DNA of 59,303 bases from an uncultured Lachnospiraceae bacterium (GTDB taxonomy: Bacteria; Bacillota; Clostridia; Lachnospirales; Lachnospiraceae). The translations under genes were made by a program, and so were the position numbers. Every line of letters begins with the position of its first letter. Within the stretch, counting starts at the first letter, position 1. The notes under the pieces are model-generated. The model was not told the origin of the DNA. It worked only from the letters and a program-made list of their open reading frames with translations, and made no database searches. The stretch covers positions 8,210 to 67,512 of the forward strand of contig CAJTJZ010000015.1 of assembly GCA_910576895.1 (NCBI GenBank), written 5' to 3'. Shown piece after piece: positions 9,198 through 17,312 of the stretch.

Positions 9198-9264
9198 GGA
9201 AAGGAGAAACAGCAGGCAGATTTTTACTATAAGATAAGAATATATGCCTGCTGTAAAAGAAAAT
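9198..9264 (+). promoter_or_regulatory. stem-loop between ribosome binding site and start of the pilin-like gene
   Basis: GGAAAGGAG (9198-9206) is followed by a perfect 10-bp stem, ACAGCAGGCA (9209-9218) with TGCCTGCTGT (9245-9254), around a 26-base loop. The ATG at 9244 is partly inside the right arm, while the ATG at 9265 comes 10 bases after the stem. If folded, the stem would bring the ribosome site to about 12 bases from ATG 9265. It has no T-run, so it is not a terminator. Confidence 0.55.
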
Positions 9265-9759
9265 ATGGATAATGGTTTAAAAGGGTTATTATTAGCAGCA
9301 GGAACAATTATTACTTGTATTATTGTATCACTTGGATTTTATATAGCAAGGGAAGCAAGGGATACAGCGGCATCAGGAGCAGGAACAATATCACAATTAA
9401 ATGCAGATTTTAATGATAATGATAAAATAATGTATGATGGGCTTTCTGTTTCCGGTTCTGAAGTTTTAAATGTAATTAAAAAATTTTCTAATGAAAAAGT
9501 ATGTATTCGGGTTAAAACAGCAGCTTTAAAGGGAAATGAGTATACGTATTATGGATATACAGGAACAGCTTCTGGAGATACTTTTGAACTTTCAGATACA
9601 AAGTCATCAGAGAATGATTCTGATAGAAAAGATAAAACAAAGACAAAATATATTAATCCCAATGCTACTTTTTTTGGCAGCGTACAGAAAAATTCCAATA
9701 ATGTAATTACTTGTATTACATTTATACAAAGTGGTGCTGAGGATAAAAAAGAAGCATAA
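9265..9759 (+). CDS. pilin-like membrane-anchored protein of the Tad-like operon
   Basis: From ATG 9265 the protein has 164 residues (171 from the alternative ATG 9244). It begins MDNGLKG and then has one hydrophobic segment (about residues 8-31), followed by a polar helix rich in Ala and Gly and a soluble domain with several Asp, Asn and Tyr. A short leader ending in Gly before a single hydrophobic helix is the general plan of type IV and Flp prepilins, though the usual Glu at position 5 of the mature form is not evident. Position after the platform gene and before several small anchored proteins supports a major or minor pilin. Start choice rests on the stem-loop that sequesters ATG 9244. 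Confidence 0.55.
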   Translation: MDNGLKGLLLAAGTIITCIIVSLGFYIAREARDTAASGAGTISQLNADFNDNDKIMYDGLSVSGSEVLNVIKKFSNEKVCIRVKTAALKGNEYTYYGYTGTASGDTFELSDTKSSENDSDRKDKTKTKYINPNATFFGSVQKNSNNVITCITFIQSGAEDKKEA

Positions 9760-9781
9760 GAGATAAAAAAAAGGAGGAAAA

Positions 9782-9937
9782 ATGGAAAGTATAAATCATG
9801 CCTTGTATCAGTTTTTAGGTATTCTTTTCTTTTTATCAGCAGTAACACTTTTATATCATATAGATAGTAAGTTAAATGATAGTATTGATTACCAAATAGA
9901 GCATCTGCATAAACAAAAAACATTGAATTTGGAATAG
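9782..9937 (+). CDS. small membrane-anchored protein, 51 aa, Tad-like operon
   Basis: A 51-codon frame starts at ATG 9782, seven bases after AAAGGAGG. It has a hydrophobic segment at about residues 8-25 (QFLGILFFLSAVTLLYH) and a polar, charged tail. It lies between the pilin-like gene and the next TadE-like gene, with 22 and 8 bases to its neighbours, so it is part of the operon. Size and plan (one N-terminal helix plus short tail) fit a small pilin such as Flp, but there is no clear prepilin cleavage site. I cannot assign a precise role. Confidence 0.6.
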   Translation: MESINHALYQFLGILFFLSAVTLLYHIDSKLNDSIDYQIEHLHKQKTLNLE

Positions 9938-9945
9938 GAGAAATT

Positions 9946-10428
9946 ATGGATTCCTTTGGAAAAATAATAGAGATTTTAGTGACAGGGGTTTTGCTGTTTT
10001 TACTTCCTATATATTATTTAAGTTTACAACAAGATGCAGTTTGTCAGTCACAAGTTCGGACAACAACATCGTATTTTGTAGATTCTGTAAGAAATCAAGG
10101 TTATATGACAAGAAATATGTATGAACTTTTTTTACGGGAACTTGACAGTACAGGACAAGTGTATCATGTAGAGCTTACTTATTATAAAAAAATAGAGGTG
10201 CAGAATGAAGATGGTGAGTATAAAACACATTATGAATTAAGCAATACAGAGGATCTACTTTCAAAAGAAAGATCAGAATTTCAAAAAGGGGGGTTTTTTA
10301 AAGCAGAAGTATGCAATCGTAGTAAACCTCTTTCGGCAAAAATAACAGACTTTTTATTATCAGTTGATATATCAGAAAAGCGGATTTATACCGTATATGG
10401 GGGTGCAATTCGGGACGAAATTAAGTGA
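9946..10428 (+). CDS. TadE-like minor pilin candidate
   Basis: The 160-residue protein has an N-terminal hydrophobic segment (residues about 8-27) and a soluble domain that carries VDSVRNQGYMT and a following Tyr-rich region, similar in layout to TadE/TadF pseudopilins. ATG 9946 has ATAGGAG upstream. It ends inside the next gene with about 30 bases of overlap, so the two are probably translationally coupled and their products may work as a pair, as TadE and TadF do. There is no enzyme motif. The assignment rests on position and topology only. Confidence 0.55.
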   Translation: MDSFGKIIEILVTGVLLFLLPIYYLSLQQDAVCQSQVRTTTSYFVDSVRNQGYMTRNMYELFLRELDSTGQVYHVELTYYKKIEVQNEDGEYKTHYELSNTEDLLSKERSEFQKGGFFKAEVCNRSKPLSAKITDFLLSVDISEKRIYTVYGGAIRDEIK

Positions 10429-11350
10429 TTATGCAATTATCTTTGTACTAATATTTTTAACATTAGCTGTTGTAACAGATAGCAAGCTTTTCTTGTTACA
10501 AAAAACAGAAGAATTGACAATACGATATGATAATGCAATGGATAATGCTGTTGAGTCTGCAATGGAAGAAATTGTAGAATTAGATGATGGAGAAGAATTA
10601 ACAATTAATAAAGAAGAAATATTAAATAAATTATTTCTTGTATTATCAATGAATCTTGGACTTACAGACAGCGACAGTGTAAGAGAATGGTTGGAATATT
10701 TTTTTCCTGTAATTTCTTTGATGATGCAGGATGGTATTTATTCTTGGGAATTAGATGAATTAGAAAATAAAAAGGGATTTTCTGAAAAAATACCATATTG
10801 TTTGGAAAAAGAAACTTATAAAATTTTTTATACTTTTGATGACTGGATTATTTTTCAGGATAAAAAAACAGGGATAGAAAAAAAGGGACTTTATCAGGAA
10901 ATAAGAGAACAATATCCAATGGATGAATTTTCAGATAGTAATTTTGATGAAATACGAAGGAGAACAATAATTTCTGTAATCACAGAAACGATGAAGGAAC
11001 AGATGAAAAAGCATAATAGATTTGCAAAGAAAAGGGGAATTTCCTATTATTTTTCTCTACCTGTGATTGATATGGAGGAATGGTATCGGACAGTAGATGA
11101 TGTTACTTTATTATGTGTATTTCAAGGGTATCCATATGAACTTCCAAAACTTGGAACTTATGATAAAGTGATTTTGTCAGGGGCAAGAGTACATAAGACA
11201 CAGGAGGACTGGAAAGTAAAGATAGATAAAGAAACGGGCAAAGATTCTTTAACAGGAGAGGAGGAATTTTATACTTTAGAAAAGACGCAAGAGGAATGGG
11301 AGAAATTTTATTTTAAGGAATTGGAAACAGAAAATATCGTTGAGGAATAA
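10397..11350 (+). CDS. membrane-anchored protein of the Tad-like operon, possibly TadF/TadG-like
   Basis: The chosen start, ATG 10397, gives 317 residues. A hydrophobic helix at about residues 11-29 (YAIIFVLIFLTLAVVT) anchors the protein, and the remaining ~285 residues are charged and probably outside the membrane. They contain a helical part with repeated Glu/Asp and a C-terminal domain with many aromatic residues. No known catalytic motif is visible. Being anchored, placed among pilin-like genes and overlapping the previous frame by 32 bases, it is best read as a minor pilin or a TadG-like scaffold. The start has no clear ribosome site, and coupling to the upstream gene would explain that. 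Confidence 0.55.
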   Translation: MGVQFGTKLSDYAIIFVLIFLTLAVVTDSKLFLLQKTEELTIRYDNAMDNAVESAMEEIVELDDGEELTINKEEILNKLFLVLSMNLGLTDSDSVREWLEYFFPVISLMMQDGIYSWELDELENKKGFSEKIPYCLEKETYKIFYTFDDWIIFQDKKTGIEKKGLYQEIREQYPMDEFSDSNFDEIRRRTIISVITETMKEQMKKHNRFAKKRGISYYFSLPVIDMEEWYRTVDDVTLLCVFQGYPYELPKLGTYDKVILSGARVHKTQEDWKVKIDKETGKDSLTGEEEFYTLEKTQEEWEKFYFKELETENIVEE

Positions 11351-11387
11351 AAAAGAGAGAGAAAGAAAAAAGAAATGGAGGTGACGA

Positions 11388-14300
11388 ATGAGAAAAAAGG
11401 AGAATGCTTTTTTTACTATATTTTTTCGATGGTTGCTCTTTGGCTTTATTTTTGCATTGTGTTCTTTTTGCTTTTTTACAGAAGAAATAAAAGTAAAAGC
11501 TGCAAATCATGCTGTTATTTCAAATGGAAATATTGTTTTTGAAACAATTGATACAAAAGCAGTATCGAATATTCGTTGGATGAGTGTTGGATTTACGATT
11601 AGAAAGGATAGTTCGCATGGAAATCCATTAAAAAATGGAACATATGCTGAGATTCGTTTACAGTCTGATTATCAAGAAATAGAGGATCAGGGAAATGGAA
11701 CTTATCATATTACTTATACAATACCAAAGGCAAAAGTAGATCGTATTTTAATTCGTGCTGGAATGGATGGCATTAAAGATGGGGATTCTCTATATTTTAA
11801 TACTATTTTTAAATTAAAAGTATATAATGTAATACAAAATAAACAGTATTATCAATTAAATGATATAAGAAATGCTGCACATTGGAGAAATCCAAATGAT
11901 TTTAAAGAACATTTTGATATTAAAGTAACTTTTCATAGTGCAAAATATCCAGTTGCAATAGAATATAGAACCATGTCTAATCAATTGATAAAAAGAAAAG
12001 AGATTGGAAATTTTAAAGCAGGAGAAGAAGTATCTACTGAAATTGATGGAAAGAAAAATTTTCATGGAACGGAATATATTCTTTGTAAAAGTTATTATAT
12101 GGATTTATCAAAACCAGAGAAAAAGAGAAATATAAAAATAGTGCCAGAAGATAATTATGGACAAGGACATGGACAATCAGGAACATTAAAAATAGGGGGA
12201 ATGAAAATAATTGCAAGAATGAAAAAAAAGCCAGACCCTCCAGAAGAACCACCGCCAATACCTGATTTTCCTTATACTGGAAAACCACCAAGACCAATAG
12301 AAAATATAGAAAAGAAAATATTTCTAGAAAAAATAAATGCAGAATCTGCAATTAAGGCAGAAAAAAGGGGAAATGAAAACTATGATGCAGAAATTGCAAT
12401 TCCTTCTGGAGAAAAGCTTTATGTAGAGGGAAATGCTGATGAAGCACTTCTTGAGTACAAATTTACAAAATATCAAGGTAGTGTTGTTTATCATATAAAT
12501 GTAAAAGCAGATTATATCTTAAGATGGCAGACAAAAGTAGATGATGAATGGGTTTGGAATTCTAGAACAGTCAATGGAGATAGAATGGTTTATATAGAAA
12601 AAGAGTATTCTTATTGGACGGTAGATTATTTTCATTATGATACAGTAGATAAAATGATAATAGAAAATGAAACATTTCCAGCAGGAAAAGTAGAAATGTC
12701 AGCAAAGGAAAAGGAAGTAACCTTTGATTATAGAGCAACGAAACATAAAGAACCTTTGATAAAAGAGATAGAAATTTCTATGGGAAGTTATGTGCAAACA
12801 GTATCTTCGGCAAGTTCTTCTCCATCATGGATTGATTATGACAAAATAGCAAAAAAGGAAGCAAAGGAGATAAAAACAGCTAATGATTTTTTAGAATTTC
12901 AGGAAATTATTATTATGGAAGATAAGGAGTGTATAAAAAATGCGGATAGACCAAAAGAGCCAGAGCTTTCTGATAGTATTGTAGAGTTTTATAAAGATGG
13001 ACTGACAATTCCAGAAGAAAAGAAAAATCAGGAATATTTAAGTGAAGGGACACTATATTATAAAAGAAGGGTATCTCTTGAAGATGTTGATCATGCTTCT
13101 GAAAATATTGTTTATGCGATAGATGGAATTAATTCCGTAACGGTATTTACACCAATTGCTTGTCAGGGAGAAGTAAGTGATCAAGCGTATTTATGTCAAA
13201 GTGTTACTGCAAATCCTGCAAGATGTCAGCTTGTACTTGATACAGATTTTTCTATAGCAGCTTCTTGTTATGGCACACATCTTTCTTATAAAGGATATGG
13301 CACACAAGATTATCAAAGATTTTGTAAAGATTTGGAAGTATGTATTCCATTTGATGTTTATAAAGGAGAAGTTTTTTATCCAGCAGGAACATGGAATCGT
13401 TTTTCAGAAGAACAACAATATTATCTTCCTATTTGGGTAAAAGAAGGAGAATATACAATTTCTTTTCGTGCAACTGCAAAAAATGGTACAATCGGACAAC
13501 TTGGAATGGAAGCAGCAAATCTTGATCCAGATTATTATGCAGCAACGGCTTCTGTGCCAGTAGAGATTAGTGGGAGATTATATGGATTAAAACTATATGA
13601 TATTACAGATTACCCTCTTTGGAGAGATGTATTTAGAAAAAAAGATTCTAACGAACTGTCAGGTTTATCTTATTATATTGGTACAAGAAATCAAAATGGA
13701 ATTGAAACAGGATTAAAATCGCTTTATACACTTCCTATTTTAGCAGATAGTCATCCTTATTATCAAAATATAGGATATTTAAAAACGGGATATATCATAA
13801 GATGCAATTTAAAGACAATTGGCAGTTTTTATCATAAAGAAGATGCTATTGAGATTGAACCAGAGTTTTATTTTGTAGATAAAGATGGAAATCGAGAAAA
13901 AGTCGCTTTTTACTATAATGAATCTTTTTTAGGTAAGTATCAAAATTTAATTCGGGTAGGAAGTGAACGTGATAAACAAAATATAAGAAGTTTACATCTT
14001 GGAAAGGAAGGGCTTTCTGTAAATTTACAGGAAATAGAAGATACAGCTTTTTTAAAGAAATGTAATATAGATACAATGAAAAATAAAGAAGTTATATGGC
14101 ATGGATATAAAGATTTATTACTTCCTTCTACATTGCAAACTTTTTCTGGTATTTATCATATGAAAGGAAAAAAGAAGGCTTTACCAATAAATAGTAGTAC
14201 ATGTAATATATTACAGGCAAAGCAAACTTGGTATTTTGAATATTATCTGCCAGCTTCTTATTATATAGCTCCTTATGAATTTGATTTAGAAACATATGCA

Positions 14301-14585
14301 AAACAAGTTTCCATTGATTTTAAGGAAAGTTTTTGGAAAAAAGAAGGCTTTTTGATTGTTCAATTCCATATTTATGCAAATAAAAATGGAAAAAGAGAAT
14401 TGTGTTATATCAATAAAGATAAAAAATATTGTAATATGTGGAAAATGGAAGGATATCAATATCATAGAATGGATGAAAATGGAAATAATTTTTATTTAAA
14501 AGATGGAGATTTTTTAGTTTTCTCTTATGGAAATAGACAATCATCTTCTGTGGGGGAGGACTATGCATCTTTTGGAACGCATTAA
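11388..14585 (+). CDS. 1065-aa exported protein, last gene of the Tad-like operon
   Basis: A strong GGAGGTGA site precedes ATG 11388. The protein has a basic start (MRKKENAFF), a hydrophobic signal segment at about residues 11-30 and a likely cleavage region near VKAANH, so it should be exported. A proline-rich linker (DPPEEPPPIPDFPYTGKPPRP split over residues ~280-300) separates an N-terminal beta-rich domain from the large remainder, which has many aromatic residues and a few Cys. There is no LPxTG, no cell-wall-binding repeat and no C-terminal membrane helix. By position it may be the tip adhesin or cargo of the machine encoded upstream. I do not recognise a family. Confidence 0.7.
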   Translation: MRKKENAFFTIFFRWLLFGFIFALCSFCFFTEEIKVKAANHAVISNGNIVFETIDTKAVSNIRWMSVGFTIRKDSSHGNPLKNGTYAEIRLQSDYQEIEDQGNGTYHITYTIPKAKVDRILIRAGMDGIKDGDSLYFNTIFKLKVYNVIQNKQYYQLNDIRNAAHWRNPNDFKEHFDIKVTFHSAKYPVAIEYRTMSNQLIKRKEIGNFKAGEEVSTEIDGKKNFHGTEYILCKSYYMDLSKPEKKRNIKIVPEDNYGQGHGQSGTLKIGGMKIIARMKKKPDPPEEPPPIPDFPYTGKPPRPIENIEKKIFLEKINAESAIKAEKRGNENYDAEIAIPSGEKLYVEGNADEALLEYKFTKYQGSVVYHINVKADYILRWQTKVDDEWVWNSRTVNGDRMVYIEKEYSYWTVDYFHYDTVDKMIIENETFPAGKVEMSAKEKEVTFDYRATKHKEPLIKEIEISMGSYVQTVSSASSSPSWIDYDKIAKKEAKEIKTANDFLEFQEIIIMEDKECIKNADRPKEPELSDSIVEFYKDGLTIPEEKKNQEYLSEGTLYYKRRVSLEDVDHASENIVYAIDGINSVTVFTPIACQGEVSDQAYLCQSVTANPARCQLVLDTDFSIAASCYGTHLSYKGYGTQDYQRFCKDLEVCIPFDVYKGEVFYPAGTWNRFSEEQQYYLPIWVKEGEYTISFRATAKNGTIGQLGMEAANLDPDYYAATASVPVEISGRLYGLKLYDITDYPLWRDVFRKKDSNELSGLSYYIGTRNQNGIETGLKSLYTLPILADSHPYYQNIGYLKTGYIIRCNLKTIGSFYHKEDAIEIEPEFYFVDKDGNREKVAFYYNESFLGKYQNLIRVGSERDKQNIRSLHLGKEGLSVNLQEIEDTAFLKKCNIDTMKNKEVIWHGYKDLLLPSTLQTFSGIYHMKGKKKALPINSSTCNILQAKQTWYFEYYLPASYYIAPYEFDLETYAKQVSIDFKESFWKKEGFLIVQFHIYANKNGKRELCYINKDKKYCNMWKMEGYQYHRMDENGNNFYLKDGDFLVFSYGNRQSSSVGEDYASFGTH

Positions 14586-14722
14586 AGGATAGGAATTATT
14601 ACGAGGCACATATTGTTCACAAAATTGTTATACTTTTACTGTTGCTTTTTCAATGAAAATATAGTAGAATAATTTCAGTTCGTGGACAAGGGCGTTTCGG
14701 ATGATACGGAGGGGGCAATAGA

Positions 14723-15310
14723 ATGAGAAAAAAATCTCATCTTTCTTTGGCAAAATATCTTTTAAATAGTCAGGGAATGGAAAAGCTTCAAAGTCATAAG
14801 AAAGCATTTTATTTGGGAAGTATTCTTCCTGATTGTGTTCCAACGTTTATTACAAGGCGGCATACAATTGAGGATACTTTTTATATACTCAAAAATGAAA
14901 TTAGGAAATTAACAGAAAACTATGATTTTGAAAGAGGTATTGGAAGTTATTATTGCAGACATATGGGTGTGATCACTCATTATATTGCAGATTATTTTAC
15001 TTTTCCGCATAATTCAATTTATCCGGGAAATATGGCAGAACATTGTATTTATGAGAAACATTTAAAATATGCTTTATATTGTTATGTAAAATCAGAAGAA
15101 GCACAGAAAGAGCGATCAAAAGAACCAAAATTTCATACAGTAAATGAATTGTGTGATTTTATTATAGAAATGCATGATAAGTATTTGCGTGCTATAAAAC
15201 AAATTATTGTAGATTGTGAATATATTGTTTCATTATGTTATATTGTTGTTGATGAAATACTTGCTTTTTTTGAACAAAAAATGCTTATACGCAAAGTAAT
15301 TCCCGCTTGA
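14723..15310 (+). CDS. zinc-dependent phospholipase C family protein
   Basis: The 195-residue protein matches the S1/P1-type zinc phospholipase C family (PF00882) by its histidine pattern: SHLSLAKYLL near the start, GSILPDC at about 33-39, HxGVITHYIADYFTFPHN at about 76-92, and EHCIYEKHLKY at about 102-112. These supply the zinc-binding His and Asp residues. Unlike secreted PLC toxins it lacks a signal peptide, and such short cytoplasmic members are common in Clostridia with unknown substrates. ATG 14723 has a GGAGGGGG site. It is the last plus-strand gene before a terminator; the Tad-like operon ends 137 bases upstream and the spacing suggests a separate unit. Confidence 0.75.
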   Translation: MRKKSHLSLAKYLLNSQGMEKLQSHKKAFYLGSILPDCVPTFITRRHTIEDTFYILKNEIRKLTENYDFERGIGSYYCRHMGVITHYIADYFTFPHNSIYPGNMAEHCIYEKHLKYALYCYVKSEEAQKERSKEPKFHTVNELCDFIIEMHDKYLRAIKQIIVDCEYIVSLCYIVVDEILAFFEQKMLIRKVIPA

Positions 15311-15327
15311 GTATATTATTATCAGGA

Positions 15328-15360
15328 GAAATGCTGCAGGTCTTGCAGCATTTCTTCGTT
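15328..15360 (+). terminator. rho-independent terminator after the phospholipase-like gene
   Basis: GAAATGCTGCA (15328-15338) pairs with TGCAGCATTTC (15344-15354), followed by a T-rich stretch. Confidence 0.8.
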
Positions 15361-15418
15361 TTTCTGATATTTTTATTTCGATTATTTCCTAAACAAAAGG
15401 AAAAGTGGTAAAGAAAGA

Positions 15419-17059
15419 TTAATTATCTTCTAAATCTTCATTATTTACAACGCTTAATACTTGACGTTTTCTTGCAAGTTCATCATTATCAAGATATTCA
15501 TCATACGTAGTAATTTTATCAATCAATCCATTTTTTGTAATTTCCATAATACGATTTGCAATTGTTTGAATAAATTGATGATCGTGGGAAGTAAATAATA
15601 TAACCCCCGGGAATTTGATTAGTCCATTATTTAATGCGGTAATAGATTCCATATCAAGATGACTTGTTGGATCATCAATCAATAAAACATTAGAAGCCAT
15701 TAGCATCATTTTTGATAGCATAACACGAACTTTTTCACCACCAGAAAGAACATTTACTTTCTTAATACCTTCTTCTCCAGCAAATAACATTCTTCCCATA
15801 AAACCACGAACATAAGTAACATCTTTTTCTGGTGAATATTGCATAAGCCAATCTACAATTGTATCATTACAATCAAAGTCTTTTGTATTATCTTTTGGAA
15901 AATAAGATTGGGAAGTTGTGACACCCCATTTATAATCTCCCTCATCTGGTTTCATTTCTCCAATAAGAATTTGAAATAAGGTAGTAGCTGCAAAAGGATT
16001 GCTTCCAACAAATGCAACTTTATCAGAACGGCCAATCGTAAAAGAAATATCATCAAGGATTTTTACACCATCAATTGTTTTAGAAAGATGAGAAACTGTT
16101 AATACTTCATTACCAATTTCACGAGATGGGCGAAAATCGATATATGGATATTTTCTACTGGACGGTTTGATATCATCTAGTTCAATTTTCTCCAAAGCAC
16201 GTTTTCTGGAAGTGGCTTGTTTTGATTTAGAAGCATTTGCACTAAAACGCTGAATAAATTCCTGTAATTCTTTGATTTTTTCTTCTTTCTTTTTATTGGC
16301 TTCTTTCATTTGCTTAATCATTAATTGACTAGATTCATACCAGAAATCATAGTTTCCTGCATAAAGTTGAATTTTTCCATAGTCAATATCGGCTGTATGT
16401 GTGCAGACCTTATTAAGAAAATAGCGATCATGAGAAACTACAATTACTGTATTATCAAAATTAATTAAAAATTCTTCCAGCCAGCGAATCGCATCAAGAT
16501 CAAGATGGTTAGTAGGTTCATCTAAAAGAAGAATATCAGGATTGCCAAATAATGCCTGTGCTAAAAGAACTTTTATTTTTTCACTGTCAGCAAGTTCATG
16601 CATTGTTTTTTCATGAAGCTCTGTTTGAATGCCAAGTCCATTTAATAATGTAGCGGCATCTGATTCTGCTTCCCAGCCGTTCATAGTAGCAAATTCTCCT
16701 TCTAATTCGCTTGCACGAATTCCATCTGCTTCGGTAAAATCTTCTTTTGCATATATTTTGTCTTTCTCAATCATAATATCATAAAGCCGCTGATTTCCCA
16801 TAATGACAGTATCTAAGACTTTATATTCATCATATTGGAAATGATTTTGCTTTAAGAAAGAAAGTCGTTGTCCCGGAGTAATGGCAATTTCGCCATTAGT
16901 TGGTTCTAATTCACCATTAAGGATTTTTAAAAAGGTAGATTTACCAGCACCATTTGCACCAATAAGTCCATAACAATTTCCTTCCGTAAATTTAATATTA
17001 ACATCTTCAAATAATGCTCGTTTACCAAGTCGTAAGGTTATATTACATGCTTGAATCAT
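15419..17059 (-). CDS. ABC-F family ATPase, YkpA/YbiT-like
   Basis: The 546-residue soluble protein has two ABC domains and no membrane part, as in ABC-F proteins that act on ribosomes. Domain 1 has Walker A GANGAGKST (G34-T42) and Walker B LLLDEPTNHLD, but a weak signature ELADSEKIKV. Domain 2 has a good signature VLSGGEKVRV but an altered Walker A, GSNPFAATTLF, that lacks the lysine, and a Walker B of LLIDDPTSHLD. A charged linker (about 240-285) joins them. This asymmetry, from memory, is seen in the YkpA/YbiT branch, so it need not mean loss of function. The exact ribosomal role is not known. It is read divergently from the next ABC-F gene. Confidence 0.88.
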   Translation of the reverse strand: MIQACNITLRLGKRALFEDVNIKFTEGNCYGLIGANGAGKSTFLKILNGELEPTNGEIAITPGQRLSFLKQNHFQYDEYKVLDTVIMGNQRLYDIMIEKDKIYAKEDFTEADGIRASELEGEFATMNGWEAESDAATLLNGLGIQTELHEKTMHELADSEKIKVLLAQALFGNPDILLLDEPTNHLDLDAIRWLEEFLINFDNTVIVVSHDRYFLNKVCTHTADIDYGKIQLYAGNYDFWYESSQLMIKQMKEANKKKEEKIKELQEFIQRFSANASKSKQATSRKRALEKIELDDIKPSSRKYPYIDFRPSREIGNEVLTVSHLSKTIDGVKILDDISFTIGRSDKVAFVGSNPFAATTLFQILIGEMKPDEGDYKWGVTTSQSYFPKDNTKDFDCNDTIVDWLMQYSPEKDVTYVRGFMGRMLFAGEEGIKKVNVLSGGEKVRVMLSKMMLMASNVLLIDDPTSHLDMESITALNNGLIKFPGVILFTSHDHQFIQTIANRIMEITKNGLIDKITTYDEYLDNDELARKRQVLSVVNNEDLEDN

Positions 17060-17185
17060 AATTTACATTTATCCTTTCTTCTTTTTTTCATAAAATACAT
17101 ATTTATTTATTTTACAGAAATTCCTTCGTTTTGCAAGCCTTTTCTTCTTTTTTTTAAAAATCCTTATAAAAAATAGTCAGATCAT

Positions 17186-17214
17186 TTGACCTTATGCGTA
17201 GTTTTTGGTAAAAT
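17186..17214 (+). promoter_or_regulatory. promoter of the second ABC-F gene
   Basis: TTGACC (17186-17191) and TAAAAT (17209-17214) are 17 bases apart. A transcript from here would begin near 17221, which excludes the upstream in-frame TTG at 17220 as a start. Confidence 0.6.
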
Positions 17215-17312
17215 AGTTTTTGTTAGATTTGTTTAAGGGAAATAGAATGATTTTATTAACATTTACCAAAAAATGGTGGGTTTATAAGATAGGAAGGGAT
17301 TTTAGATTAGGA

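Noticed and set aside
17220..17312. N-terminal extension of the second ABC-F protein from TTG 17220
   Set aside because: The promoter at 17186-17214 starts transcription at about this base, and the added residues are unlike ABC-F proteins.
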